DNA from: Martelella sp. HB161492
Lineage (GTDB): Bacteria; Pseudomonadota; Alphaproteobacteria; Rhizobiales; Rhizobiaceae
Length of the DNA stretch: 51,755 nt
NCBI RefSeq assembly: GCF_013184775.1
Contig: NZ_JAATVV010000019.1
Span: forward strand, 1-51,755
Direction: 5' to 3'
Shown here: positions 36,330 to 45,059 of the stretch, piece after piece
Layout of the letters: every line of letters starts with the position of its first letter
How positions within the stretch are numbered: position 1 is the stretch's first letter
Translations under genes and position numbers: made by a program
Notes under the pieces: model-generated
What the model was told of the DNA's origin: nothing
The model's database searches: none
What the model saw: the letters and a program-made list of their open reading frames with translations, nothing else

Positions 36330-36595
36330 GGCGGCGCGCTCAGGCTTGCGGCATGCCACTTGCTGGCAATGGCCTTGATGAAGCAATTGTCGGTCGGCTG
36401 ACCAGGCCGCGACAAGGCCAGCGTGACCTTGTTCACACAGCCCCAGCGATCAGGCTCACGGGAGATGGTCATGAACAAAGCCCATGCCCTGACATCATTC
36501 GGGCCTGTGGCCACCTGACAGTCCTCGCCAAGCCTTGCCTTCAAGCGGCGTTTGCGGTGCCTGCTCGTGAGCGGCAGATCTGCACACGGACACTT
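36330..36595 (-). pseudogene. Remnant of an IS3-family transposase
   Basis: A minus-strand open frame contains two pieces of the IS3-type OrfB transposase in the right order. The first is SRHRKRRLKARLGEDCQVATGPNDVRAWALFMTI, matching the lead-in to the DDE domain. The second is VTLALSRPGQPTDNCFIKAIASKWHAASLSA, matching the last catalytic region. About 80-100 residues between them are missing, so it is inactive. No terminal repeats were found. The rest of 36298-36739 shows no gene. Confidence 0.6.
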
Positions 36596-36739
36596 TGTCA
36601 TCGCTTCCGCGCCGTCACCCAGCCGACAGCTGCAAGATGTATCAAAAGGCATGCGCCAGTGTCCGGCCGCATTCATGTGGCTGGCCGATCGACCCGGGAA
36701 ACGGAATCTTGCCTGCAATCACAGATCCCGGATTTGACA

Positions 36740-38368
36740 TCAGCGCTCGCGCAGCCGGCTTTCGACGAGAAGACCTTCCTCGTCGAGGATCGGGTGGGCA
36801 ACCGACACGAAATGGGCATTCATCCGCTTCAGGTCACGTAATATGTCGAGATGGACCGAGGATGTCTCGCGGCTCTCGGGCTTGCCCTCGCGCAGCCGGA
36901 TCAGGTGACGCTGCGCCGATTGCCTTTCATGCTTGCGCACCTCGATCTTCAGTTCCATCAGCCGCTTAGCGAGATCGCGATCACGCGTCATGAAGACGGT
37001 CTGCGCCATGCGCAGCACCTCGAAGGTGAGCAGGAACATGGCATCGAGCTCACGATAGCCTTCATCAGAGAAGTGCAGACCGAGCCCGACCTTCTTGCGC
37101 ACCTGCACGACCAGTCCCCGCTCGATGATGTCGCCGATATGCTCCAGATTGATCACGTAATCGAGGATGGTGATGCTGCGGCGGCGCTCTTCCTCGCTCG
37201 CCTCGCGGCCGAGACGGGACAGATAGGTCTTGACCTGCTGCTGGCAGAGGTCGACGCGCTGCTCCAGCAGCGAGACATCCGAAAGCTGAAGCAGATCATT
37301 CTTGCGAAAGGCCAGCCGCGTCTGCTCCAGCATCCGCTCGATATCATCGCCGATGGCCAGCGCCTGCCGGCTGGCACCCGCCAGCGCCAGCGCCGGCATG
37401 TCGAGAGCCGCCTCGTTCAGCCATTTCGCCGCCAGCGGCGTCTGGCGATCCGCATCAGGCAGAACATGTTCAAGACCATCGGAAAGGCGCCCCGCCACCG
37501 GCCAAACCAGCACGGCAAGCATCAGGTTGAAGACCAGATGTACCTCTACCGCAAGCCCGGTCAGCGTCAGCGGCAGTTCCCCCAGTCCGCTGGCAATCAG
37601 GTTGGCAAAGGGCATGGCAAGCGCACTGCCGGCAATGCGGATGACAAGGTTACCCGTCGTCAGGCGACGCGCCGAGGGTTTGCCGCCAAGCGTCGCGATC
37701 ACCGGCGGTATCGCCCCGCCAATATTGGCGCCAAGGACCATGACAACACAGAGACCGCCGGGAAGGCCGAGCGACAGAACCAGAAGAACGGCCGCCAGCG
37801 ACGAGGAACAGGCGGCAGCGATCAATGCGGCGGCGATCAGGGCGACCGGCCGCGCCTGATCGAGCATCGACAGAAAACTTGCCATGGCCGGCGCATCGCG
37901 CAGCGGCACGGTGGCAGCCTCCAGCAAGGTGATGGCGACCAGCATCAGCCCCACGCCGATCAGCGCCCGGGCGATGCCGCTGCGCAATGCGCCTTCACGG
38001 CGGCCGAGAATATAGCCCGCCAGCAACAGCGCCGGACTGAGTGCGGCAACCCCCGTTGAGATCACGAGGGCCGTCAGAGCCGTACCGACATTGGCGCCAA
38101 GCAGCACGATCTGCGCCATACGGCCCTTGATCAGTTCGCGTTCGACAAAAGAGGATGTCAGCAGCGCCGTCGCCGTCGATGACTGCAGGCCGAGCGTTGC
38201 GACCAGACCCGAGACAAAGGCACGCGACCCGGTTTTCGTGCCGAGACCAAGTGCCGTCTTCAGGCGCACGCCAAAGGCGGTCGTCACGCCATCACGCACG
38301 AGGCCAAGCCCGAACAGCAGCAGGGCGACTGATCCAGCAATCTGCAATACGACCAGAAGCGATCCCAA
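36740..38368 (-). CDS. Na/Pi cotransporter family protein with PhoU-like C-terminus
   Basis: This 542-residue protein has an N-terminal membrane half with the two inverted repeats of Na/Pi cotransporters. The first QSS motif is GLQSSTATALL (about residues 61-71). The second repeat reads AACSSSLAAVLL. A cytoplasmic PhoU-like helical domain covers about residues 340-540. It moves phosphate with sodium; direction is not deducible. The start is a TTG at 38368 after AGAGGGATCTGAT, with no suitable ATG nearby. It is divergent from the phosphatase gene at 38562, with a GntR operator between them. Confidence 0.85.
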   Translation of the reverse strand: MGSLLVVLQIAGSVALLLFGLGLVRDGVTTAFGVRLKTALGLGTKTGSRAFVSGLVATLGLQSSTATALLTSSFVERELIKGRMAQIVLLGANVGTALTALVISTGVAALSPALLLAGYILGRREGALRSGIARALIGVGLMLVAITLLEAATVPLRDAPAMASFLSMLDQARPVALIAAALIAAACSSSLAAVLLVLSLGLPGGLCVVMVLGANIGGAIPPVIATLGGKPSARRLTTGNLVIRIAGSALAMPFANLIASGLGELPLTLTGLAVEVHLVFNLMLAVLVWPVAGRLSDGLEHVLPDADRQTPLAAKWLNEAALDMPALALAGASRQALAIGDDIERMLEQTRLAFRKNDLLQLSDVSLLEQRVDLCQQQVKTYLSRLGREASEEERRRSITILDYVINLEHIGDIIERGLVVQVRKKVGLGLHFSDEGYRELDAMFLLTFEVLRMAQTVFMTRDRDLAKRLMELKIEVRKHERQSAQRHLIRLREGKPESRETSSVHLDILRDLKRMNAHFVSVAHPILDEEGLLVESRLRER

Positions 38369-38521
38369 ATCAGATCCCTCTCAAATCAAAATGGTACGGA
38401 AAGTCGTAAATCACCGAGATTCGCGCGGTTTGTTCATTCCGTCAAGAAAATCGCACGAAACGAGTGCTGTCGTGCCACACTTTGTCGGAAGACCATTCCA
38501 AACACGGAATTATATGGTACT

Positions 38522-38539
38522 AACCTGTTATAACCAGAT
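38522..38539. promoter_or_regulatory. HutC/GntR-type operator, site 1
   Basis: AACCTGTTATAACCAGAT, with the TTATAA dyad core typical of HutC-type GntR operators, lies 22 bp upstream of the phosphatase start. The same 18 bases occur at 46468-46485 next to the GntR gene. Confidence 0.75.
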
Positions 38540-38561
38540 TCATAACGCAAGGGAACATTGC

Positions 38562-39359
38562 ATGGAAGCCGGTCTTTCTGAAACAACGGACATCATGATC
38601 AAGGCTGCCCGCGCCGGAGCCGCCGTTGCGATGGATTATTTCAACCGTTCCACGCCGCTCAAGATGGTGGAAAAGGCACCGCGCGACTACCAGCTGGCAG
38701 CCGACGTCGCCACGGAACGCGCCATTATCGCGGTTCTGAGAGCCCATTTTCCGCAAGCAGGCATTTCCGGCGAAGAGGGAACGGGAGACCAGGCCGGCTC
38801 GGGCGCCATGCGTTTTCTGATCGACCCGATCGACGGCACATCCAATTTCGCCTTTAGGATTCCCTTCTTTGCCCAGGTGATCACCTGCCTGATCGACGGC
38901 GTGGCCGAAATCGGCGTCATCCTCGAGCCGGTCCGCGACGAAATCTTCGTCGCCGAGCGTGGCAAGGGCGCCTTTCTCAATGGCAGACGGCTTCCGTCCT
39001 GCGCCGATGTCGCTCCGGATCACGCCATTGTCGGTGTCGGCCTGCCAATCCCCGGCCAGGTGCGCGGCGTCGATGTCGAGCGCTACTTCGGCGCCGTGCG
39101 CCAGGTTTCAGATACGGCTGCCGTCACGCGCCGTCTCGGCTCGGCAGCCCTGTCGGTCGCCTATGTTGCGGCCGGCCGCCATCACGCCTGCTTCGAGGAT
39201 GGTCTCGACACGCTTGACTATCTCGCCTCCGCCCTGCTGCTGCGTGAATGCGGCGGCATCGTCACGGACTTTCAGGGCCGGGAGCAGAATGGCAATGGCG
39301 CCGTTCTTGCCAGTGTGCCCTCGCTGCACGGCTGGATGGTCAGCCTGTTTGCCGGCTGA
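38562..39359 (+). CDS. Inositol-monophosphatase-family sugar phosphatase
   Basis: This 265-residue phosphatase has the family signatures: GISGEEG (metal site), FLIDPIDGTSNF (DPIDGTxNF, metal-bound) and a C-terminal metal Asp in EDGLDTLDYLASALLLRECGG, where the usual WD is LD. It removes phosphate from inositol or sugar monophosphates. The ATG at 38562 is set by AAGGGAA and the operator position. It converges on the phosphodiesterase gene with a 20-bp overlap, and its promoter has the same operator as the transport operon. In acc loci the analogous enzyme is AccG (arabinose-phosphate phosphatase), which is my suggested parallel. Confidence 0.88.
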   Translation: MEAGLSETTDIMIKAARAGAAVAMDYFNRSTPLKMVEKAPRDYQLAADVATERAIIAVLRAHFPQAGISGEEGTGDQAGSGAMRFLIDPIDGTSNFAFRIPFFAQVITCLIDGVAEIGVILEPVRDEIFVAERGKGAFLNGRRLPSCADVAPDHAIVGVGLPIPGQVRGVDVERYFGAVRQVSDTAAVTRRLGSAALSVAYVAAGRHHACFEDGLDTLDYLASALLLRECGGIVTDFQGREQNGNGAVLASVPSLHGWMVSLFAG

Positions 39360-40170
39360 GACCCGCCAGCATCGCCGCCATGACCGCGGGCTCGTCGGTG
39401 GTGATCTGGTCAACGCCAACGGCAACAAGTGTCGCCAGGCTTTGTGAAGCCTCCGGATGCGTAGCGTTGAGCGTATAGGCATCGACCGTCTTGCCCTCGG
39501 CCTGAAACAGGCGCGCGAGATTGATCCCGCGCTTGAGACCGGCCAGAATGATCGGATATTCCAGATAGATGTAGCCGGCAAAGGGGGCTGCCGCCACGGC
39601 ATCTGCGGCAAATTCGGCAAACCGCCCGGAGGCATTCAGCGCCGCAAGCGTATCGTCCGTACAGGGATCATAGCCGATCGTGAGCCCTTCAAGCCCGCCG
39701 CCGAGCCGCTGCAGGCCCATGGCATCATCGCCCGACAGAACGAAATATCCGGCGATACCGGCCAGACATTCCCGGAAATGGTCAAAATGGGCCTGCTCCA
39801 GACTGTCGATCCGATCCTTGAAATCGAGCTGGATGCGCGTTCGGGAGACCGGTTTCGACGCCCGCACCGCCTCGCAGAGTTCGCCAAGCGTCATGGGTGG
39901 CGACCAGGTCGGCGCGCCCTTGTCGCCAAGCATCGACAGGGTTTCGATATCCTTCGTCGTCCGGCTTCTGACTGAACCGCTGCCGTCCGTCTCGCGATCA
40001 AGGGTCGCATCATGCAGGCAGACGAAGCCGCCGTCGCCGAGCGCCCTGAGATCGACCTCCATCGAAGCGCCATGGGCCAGTCCGGCCCAGAGACCGCTGC
40101 GATCGAAGGCGCAGTCATCAAGCCGCTGGCGCAGGCGATGCCATTTGAAAACCGGAAGTCGCGCTGTCAT
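39340..40170 (-). CDS. Glycerophosphodiester-phosphodiesterase-family protein
   Basis: This 276-residue protein has the GDPD catalytic layout: His-Arg in FKWHRLRQR, the Glu-x-Asp pair in SMEVDLRALGDGGFVCLHD and the second His in the same stretch, followed by ATLDRETDGSG. The usual HRG is HRL here and the PENT-like loop is replaced, so the substrate is probably not glycerophosphodiesters. It would hydrolyse a sugar phosphodiester; the acc phosphodiesterase AccF is the closest known role. The start overlaps the ATPase stop by 4 bp, so it is the last gene of the transport operon. Confidence 0.82.
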   Translation of the reverse strand: MTARLPVFKWHRLRQRLDDCAFDRSGLWAGLAHGASMEVDLRALGDGGFVCLHDATLDRETDGSGSVRSRTTKDIETLSMLGDKGAPTWSPPMTLGELCEAVRASKPVSRTRIQLDFKDRIDSLEQAHFDHFRECLAGIAGYFVLSGDDAMGLQRLGGGLEGLTIGYDPCTDDTLAALNASGRFAEFAADAVAAAPFAGYIYLEYPIILAGLKRGINLARLFQAEGKTVDAYTLNATHPEASQSLATLVAVGVDQITTDEPAVMAAMLAGLSRQTG

Positions 40171-41222
40171 TGCCCCGATGCCGCATTGGAGCGATAGACA
40201 TCTTCGCCGTCCCGGAACACCGAGTAATGCTGCGGACGCAGATGAATATGCTCGCCGGCCCTGACCGCTGCATCCGTTCCCGACTGGATCTTCAGCCGCT
40301 GGCCGGCCTCGCCTTCCGCTTCGATGATAAGATGGGTGCCAAAATGGATCACCCGGTCGACCCGCACACGCGCCGCAGCGGCGTCAGCCCCGCAAAGGAC
40401 CAGCCGCTCCGGCCGCATCGCAAGCGTTGCCGGACCGTCCGAAAACGGTACGGACAGATCGAATCCGCCGGCCCGGACCTTGCCGCCGGAAACATGCCCT
40501 TCGATCAGGTTCATCGCCCCGATGAACCCGGCGACGAAGGTGTCGCACGGATCGGCGTAGATATCGGCGGGCGCACCGATCTGGTTAACCTTGCCGACAG
40601 ACATGACCACGATCCGATCGGCGATCGCCAGGGCCTCATCCTGTCCGTGGGTGACGAAGACGGTGGTAATGCCAAGCTCGCGCTGAATATTGCGAACCTC
40701 CTCGCGCAGCCGCTCACGCAGATGCTGGTCAAGGCTGGCAAAGGGTTCATCCATCAGCAGGATTTTCGGCTCAAGCACGATGCAGCGGGCAATCGCGACA
40801 CGCTGCTGCTGACCGCCGGAAAGCCGCACCGGGCTGCGGTCGGCGTAACCGCCAAGCCCGACCAGTTCCAGGGCCGTCTCGACCTTGCGGCGGATCTCCG
40901 CCCGCGGCAGTTTCCGGAGCTTCAGCCCGAAGGCGATGTTGTCATAGACGCTCATATGCGACCAGAGCGCATGGCTCTGAAACACCATGGCCGTCGGCCG
41001 GCGTTCGGGCGGGCTTGCCGTCACGTCAGCGCCATCGATCAGCACCTGACCCGCACTCGGCCGCTCAAAGCCGCCAATGATGCGCAGCAATGTGGATTTT
41101 CCCGAGCCGGACGGACCGAGCAGGCAGACAAGCTCACCGGAGGCGATTTCCAGTGACACATCCTGAACCGCCACGGCATGTCCGTAGGACTTGGCAATAT
41201 CCTTCAATTCCAGTTTAGCCAT
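40167..41222 (-). CDS. ABC transporter ATPase (POPT/PotA-like)
   Basis: This 351-residue ATPase has Walker A GPSGSGKST (about residues 36-44), signature RLSGGQQQRVAIAR, Walker B ILLMDEPFASLD and the switch His in VFVTHGQDEA. A C-terminal TOBE domain covers about 250-340. It pairs with the two PotB/PotC-like permeases upstream in the operon (37 bp gap). The POPT family takes up polyamines, opines, phosphonates and phosphosugars. Confidence 0.93.
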   Translation of the reverse strand: MAKLELKDIAKSYGHAVAVQDVSLEIASGELVCLLGPSGSGKSTLLRIIGGFERPSAGQVLIDGADVTASPPERRPTAMVFQSHALWSHMSVYDNIAFGLKLRKLPRAEIRRKVETALELVGLGGYADRSPVRLSGGQQQRVAIARCIVLEPKILLMDEPFASLDQHLRERLREEVRNIQRELGITTVFVTHGQDEALAIADRIVVMSVGKVNQIGAPADIYADPCDTFVAGFIGAMNLIEGHVSGGKVRAGGFDLSVPFSDGPATLAMRPERLVLCGADAAAARVRVDRVIHFGTHLIIEAEGEAGQRLKIQSGTDAAVRAGEHIHLRPQHYSVFRDGEDVYRSNAASGQ

Positions 41223-41258
41223 TTCAATGCATTCCTGATAGTTCGGGGTGGTTCCGCC

Positions 41259-42068
41259 TCATGCGCCAAATCCCTTGGCGAACTGGTTCGAGGCCAGAAC
41301 CCTGCGCGCAAACAGAAGCGCAATGAAGGAAGGAACCCACAGCAGCACCGAGAGCACTGCGCCATATTGCACGACAATCTGACCGTTGATCATCTGCAGC
41401 ATGACCATCGGCATGGTGCGAAGCTTCGGCGCGCCGACAAGCCAGGCACCCTCGGTTTCGTAGAAGGTGGAAACGAATGTGAGCAGCATCGCCGCCCCGA
41501 TGGCCGGAGCCGCCTGCGGGATGGTGACGTGGAGGAAGGTGCGCAATGGCCCTGCCCCGACATCCCGGGCCGCCTCTTCAAGCCGCCGGTCAACCCCACG
41601 GAAGGCGGCTGACGGCAGCCAGATCATGATCAGCATGGTGTTGAGCAGCTGCACGAGCACGATGCCCCAGAACGTGCCGATCAGACCGAGGCTGAAGAAC
41701 AGCGTCGCGATCATGACGATCAGTCCGAAACGCGGAAAGGCGTTGATCGCAAGAAAGGACATCATGAAGGTGCGCCGCCCGACAAATTCCATGCGGGCAA
41801 AGGCATAGGCCGCCGGCAGGCAGATCACCGCCGAAAGCAGGGTGACCGTGACCGAAAGTGTCAGCGACAGGCGCAATGCCGAGAGAACATCGGCCCGCGC
41901 CAGTGTCGTATGCCAGTAGCGCAGCCCCCATTGCGTCGGAAGCAGCGAGGGATAGTACCATTTTTCGGCGAAGGCCCAGACAAAGACCGTACCGATCGGC
42001 ATGACCACATAGGCAAACAGAACCACGAAGATGATCGAGCCGACAATCGTGCTGAGACTGATCTTCAT
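41259..42068 (-). CDS. ABC permease, PotC-like
   Basis: This 269-residue inner-membrane protein has about six membrane segments starting at residue 10. Its EAA loop reads EEAARDVGAGPLRTFLHVTIP (about residues 165-185), the DVGAGP form typical of POPT and iron-type importers. It overlaps the preceding permease gene by 4 bp. Confidence 0.92.
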   Translation of the reverse strand: MKISLSTIVGSIIFVVLFAYVVMPIGTVFVWAFAEKWYYPSLLPTQWGLRYWHTTLARADVLSALRLSLTLSVTVTLLSAVICLPAAYAFARMEFVGRRTFMMSFLAINAFPRFGLIVMIATLFFSLGLIGTFWGIVLVQLLNTMLIMIWLPSAAFRGVDRRLEEAARDVGAGPLRTFLHVTIPQAAPAIGAAMLLTFVSTFYETEGAWLVGAPKLRTMPMVMLQMINGQIVVQYGAVLSVLLWVPSFIALLFARRVLASNQFAKGFGA

Positions 42069-42919
42069 ACGTCATCCCTCTTCGTCAGCATGACAACATA
42101 GAGAATGCCGAAGACGGCGCAGGTGATGAAGGTGACGACGGCCTGGGTTGCGGCAAAATCCGGTTCCCGCACATCCGAAAAGGTCCGCAGCATATAGGGG
42201 CCCATCATCTCCGGCGAGGCCGGTCCGAGCATGTAGGGGATCACGAAAGAGCCGAACAGGCTGATGACATTGAGCGCCAGAACCACCATCAGACTATCCG
42301 TGATCAGCGGCAGGATGATGCGGCGAAAGATCGTCACCGGCCCGGCACCGACATCCCGTGCCGCCTCGATTGCCTCCTGTGATACACGCGCCATGCCGGC
42401 CGTCAGGATCAGCAGCGTCAGCGGCAGATGATCCCAGATGAGGCCGATCACCGGCCCCCAGGCCGTGAGATAGGGCGAGCGGTACCAGTGGAAGCCCACG
42501 GTTTCGAGCAGCATCTGCAGCACACCGTTTGGTCCGATATAGCGGATCAGCGCATAGGCGACGATGATGCCCGGCACGAACATCGGGAAGAGCGCCAGCG
42601 CCTGAACCACTGCGGCAAGCCGGCTGCGGGTGAAGTGAAGATACATGGCGATGGGCAGGCAGATGACGACTAGCAGCACCAGCGTGACCGCCGTGGTCCA
42701 GATCGTCCTGAAATAATTGGCCATGCTGTAGGCATCGGCAAAGAAGCGATGATAGCGCGCCAGTGTCCAGGTGACGGTGCCATCGGCATCCGCCACCTGA
42801 AGGGTTTTGATGATCGACACGCCGGCGGGATAAAGGAGAAGCCCGACCATGACGATGAGCGGCAGGCTGACAAGAGCCAGCCCGCGCAGATTGCGTTTGA
42901 GAGCGTTCTCGGTTTCCAC
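42065..42919 (-). CDS. ABC permease, PotB-like
   Basis: This 284-residue inner-membrane protein opens with a membrane segment at about residues 12-32. The EAA loop is EAARDVGAGPVTIFRRIILP (about residues 184-203). It starts 18 bp after the binding-protein stop codon. With the PotC-like permease it forms the channel of the POPT-type importer. Confidence 0.92.
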   Translation of the reverse strand: METENALKRNLRGLALVSLPLIVMVGLLLYPAGVSIIKTLQVADADGTVTWTLARYHRFFADAYSMANYFRTIWTTAVTLVLLVVICLPIAMYLHFTRSRLAAVVQALALFPMFVPGIIVAYALIRYIGPNGVLQMLLETVGFHWYRSPYLTAWGPVIGLIWDHLPLTLLILTAGMARVSQEAIEAARDVGAGPVTIFRRIILPLITDSLMVVLALNVISLFGSFVIPYMLGPASPEMMGPYMLRTFSDVREPDFAATQAVVTFITCAVFGILYVVMLTKRDDV

Positions 42920-42937
42920 GACGCGGGCTCCGCAGGC

Positions 42938-44086
42938 TCAGTCGCGGGAAATGCCGGGAGCGACGTTGCGATACCAGCCATCATTGACCGCCGCTTCCCA
43001 TTCGCCATCCGGGAAAGCCGGAATGGAGCTCGGGATGATGTCGGCGTTGGCCGTGCGGGTCTCCTCGCTCAGATAGCTCCATTCGATCGCCGGGAAACCG
43101 GCAATCTGCAGCACGATCTGCTCCTGAACCTCCGGCGAGATCAGGACATCTGCGAGTTTCAGCGCAGTATCGCGATGCACCGAATTGGACGGAATGGTGC
43201 AGAAGGCATAGCCGCCGACAAAGGCGAGGTCCTTGAGCTGGGTAAGCTTGATATTGGGCGGCAGCTCACCCGATCGCATGCCGGTAAGTGCCTGGTCGGA
43301 CCAGGCCGGAACCATGGAGACGACACCGGAAACCAGCAGCTGCAGCGACGCCGTGTTGCCGGCAGTGTAGGAACCGTTCTGATACATGGATGGCCCCAGA
43401 TCCTTGAGGATATCCCAGGCCGGGGTGAGCATCGTCTCACCCTTTTCCTTGGTGTAATTGTCGGCGGTAAACAGCGAAGGGTCGCGGCCATTCGCTTCAT
43501 GAATGGCGCGGCGGACGAAATTGCCGCCAGCACCGCCCTTGTCGGGACGGTTGTAGATGAACTGGCCCTCATTGCCCTTGATGAAGGCGGTGAGCTCTTC
43601 CCATGTGGTCGGCGGCGTTTCAACGCGATCGGCATCATAGGCGAGCACGACCTGCGAGCCACGATAGGGAAGACCGAAATCGGTATCGATCGCCAGGCTG
43701 GAGAGCTTGGCATAATTGTCCATGTTGGCATCGGCAAAGTCGACCCAGAGACCAGCCTCGATGCCGCCGACCGTATTGCGCGGATTGAAGGCTTCCATCA
43801 GGTCGATCTGCGGATCGCTCTTGGTCTTCATTGCCGCCAGCGCACGATCGGCAAGCGCCATCATGCCTGAATTGCCATTGGCAACCGTGACGTTGACATC
43901 AACATCGGGCATCGAGGTTTTCAGCGCCGGCACGACGACATTCGACCAGAAATCGGCAATATTCTGGTCAGAACCAACAATGACCTCGACCGTTCCATCA
44001 GCTGCGAAGGAAATGCGGGGGGCAAGAACGAGAGCTGCGGCGGCAGCGGAGGCAGAGGCAAGAAATTCGCGACGTTTCATAGACAT
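42938..44086 (-). CDS. ABC transporter substrate-binding protein, Tat-type signal
   Basis: About 380 residues. The N-terminus (KRREFLASASAAAAALVLAPRISFA, then ADG) has the twin-arginine RRxFL motif followed by a hydrophobic stretch, so export by Tat is likely. The mature part resembles FbpA/PhnS/AfuA-like periplasmic binding proteins. Such proteins can bind phosphosugars, phosphonates or opines. The ATG at 44086 is given; the ATG at 44080 has slightly better spacing to GGGAAC, and a frame extension to 44131 overlaps the kinase gene. It precedes the two permeases directly. Confidence 0.87.
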   Translation of the reverse strand: MSMKRREFLASASAAAAALVLAPRISFAADGTVEVIVGSDQNIADFWSNVVVPALKTSMPDVDVNVTVANGNSGMMALADRALAAMKTKSDPQIDLMEAFNPRNTVGGIEAGLWVDFADANMDNYAKLSSLAIDTDFGLPYRGSQVVLAYDADRVETPPTTWEELTAFIKGNEGQFIYNRPDKGGAGGNFVRRAIHEANGRDPSLFTADNYTKEKGETMLTPAWDILKDLGPSMYQNGSYTAGNTASLQLLVSGVVSMVPAWSDQALTGMRSGELPPNIKLTQLKDLAFVGGYAFCTIPSNSVHRDTALKLADVLISPEVQEQIVLQIAGFPAIEWSYLSEETRTANADIIPSSIPAFPDGEWEAAVNDGWYRNVAPGISRD

Positions 44087-44114
44087 GTTCCCATCTTTTG
44101 TTGATTTGATATCT

Positions 44115-45059
44115 TCAGTCACTTGTTTCATTCAACGCGTTGAGGAGATCGCTCTCCCCGGGCAGACCGTGTCCACCATGAGCCGTCACCGCAGCGGACC
44201 CGCAGGCAACCGCTGCGCCGAGGACATTCGAAAGGCTCCAGCCCTTCAGCAGGCCATAGACAAAGCCGGCATTGAAACTGTCGCCGGCACCCGTGGTATC
44301 AACGACCGTGACGGGCAAGGCAGCCTGTTCCATCTCCGCGCCGTTGACCCGCGCGATCGCCCCCTTGGCGCCGCGCTTGAGAATAACGGCCGGCACATGA
44401 GCGGACAGAGCTGCAAGCGCCTCGCGGCAATCGGCAAGGCCGGTCAGCCGGGCTGCTTCCGTCTCGTTCAGGAAAAAGACGTCGAGATGGCTCAGGATCT
44501 CCGTCAGCCCTTTGTCCTGAAGCCCCTCATCGACATGCTGGCAATCGAGGCAACACAGCACACCAAGGCTGCGGGCATGGGCGAAAAGGTCGGCCAGTCC
44601 ATCGCGGCAGGTCAGCCCCTGCACCAGCAGGACGCGCGGGCGGAGCCTGTCGATATGCTGGCGCGAAGGCAATGTTTCCTCACCGGCGAAATGGCTGATG
44701 AAGCCGCGGTCTTCAGGCATGGAAAACGCCGCACTGACCCGGATACGCGGTTCCGCGCGGCGCTGGACGAGGCTCGTATCGATGCCAAGCCTTGCCGCCT
44801 CGGCCAGCATGAGCTGGCTGAAGATGTCGCTGCCGGCTTCGCACCACCAGCCGGCCTTGATATTGAGGAGCCGGAATGCCCGCGCCGTGGTGAAATTCGC
44901 CCCGGCAACCGCCTCAAAGCCATCTGACCAGATATCGCTGCCAAGCGTCGGAGGGCTGCGCAGGCCGGAAAAGATCAGGTCATAATAATACTCGCCGACC
45001 AGCAGCACCTCATGGGGACGATCCGGATCAGACGGCAGCTTCAGCTCCATCAGCGCCAT
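44115..45059 (-). CDS. PfkB-family sugar kinase
   Basis: This 314-residue kinase has the C-terminal catalytic motif DTTGAGDSFNAGFVYGLLKG (about residues 247-266) and an N-terminal sugar-binding region with VAGANFTTARAFRLL, where GG is replaced by AG. It phosphorylates a sugar or nucleoside; the substrate is unknown. It overlaps the GH4 gene by 10 bp, so the two are translated together, and it precedes the binding-protein gene. A second ATG at 45050, overlapping the GH4 stop codon, is a possible alternative start. Confidence 0.87.
   Translation of the reverse strand: MALMELKLPSDPDRPHEVLLVGEYYYDLIFSGLRSPPTLGSDIWSDGFEAVAGANFTTARAFRLLNIKAGWWCEAGSDIFSQLMLAEAARLGIDTSLVQRRAEPRIRVSAAFSMPEDRGFISHFAGEETLPSRQHIDRLRPRVLLVQGLTCRDGLADLFAHARSLGVLCCLDCQHVDEGLQDKGLTEILSHLDVFFLNETEAARLTGLADCREALAALSAHVPAVILKRGAKGAIARVNGAEMEQAALPVTVVDTTGAGDSFNAGFVYGLLKGWSLSNVLGAAVACGSAAVTAHGGHGLPGESDLLNALNETSD

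Noticed and set aside
36308-36841. A 177-codon plus-strand frame after the RhaM-like gene
   Set aside because: It is antisense to the transposase remnant and the end of the Na/Pi gene, with no family features.
38369-38561. N-terminal extension of the phosphatase frame back to 38091
   Set aside because: It would overlap the divergent Na/Pi gene and pass through the operator; the ATG at 38562 has a ribosome site and fits the family start.
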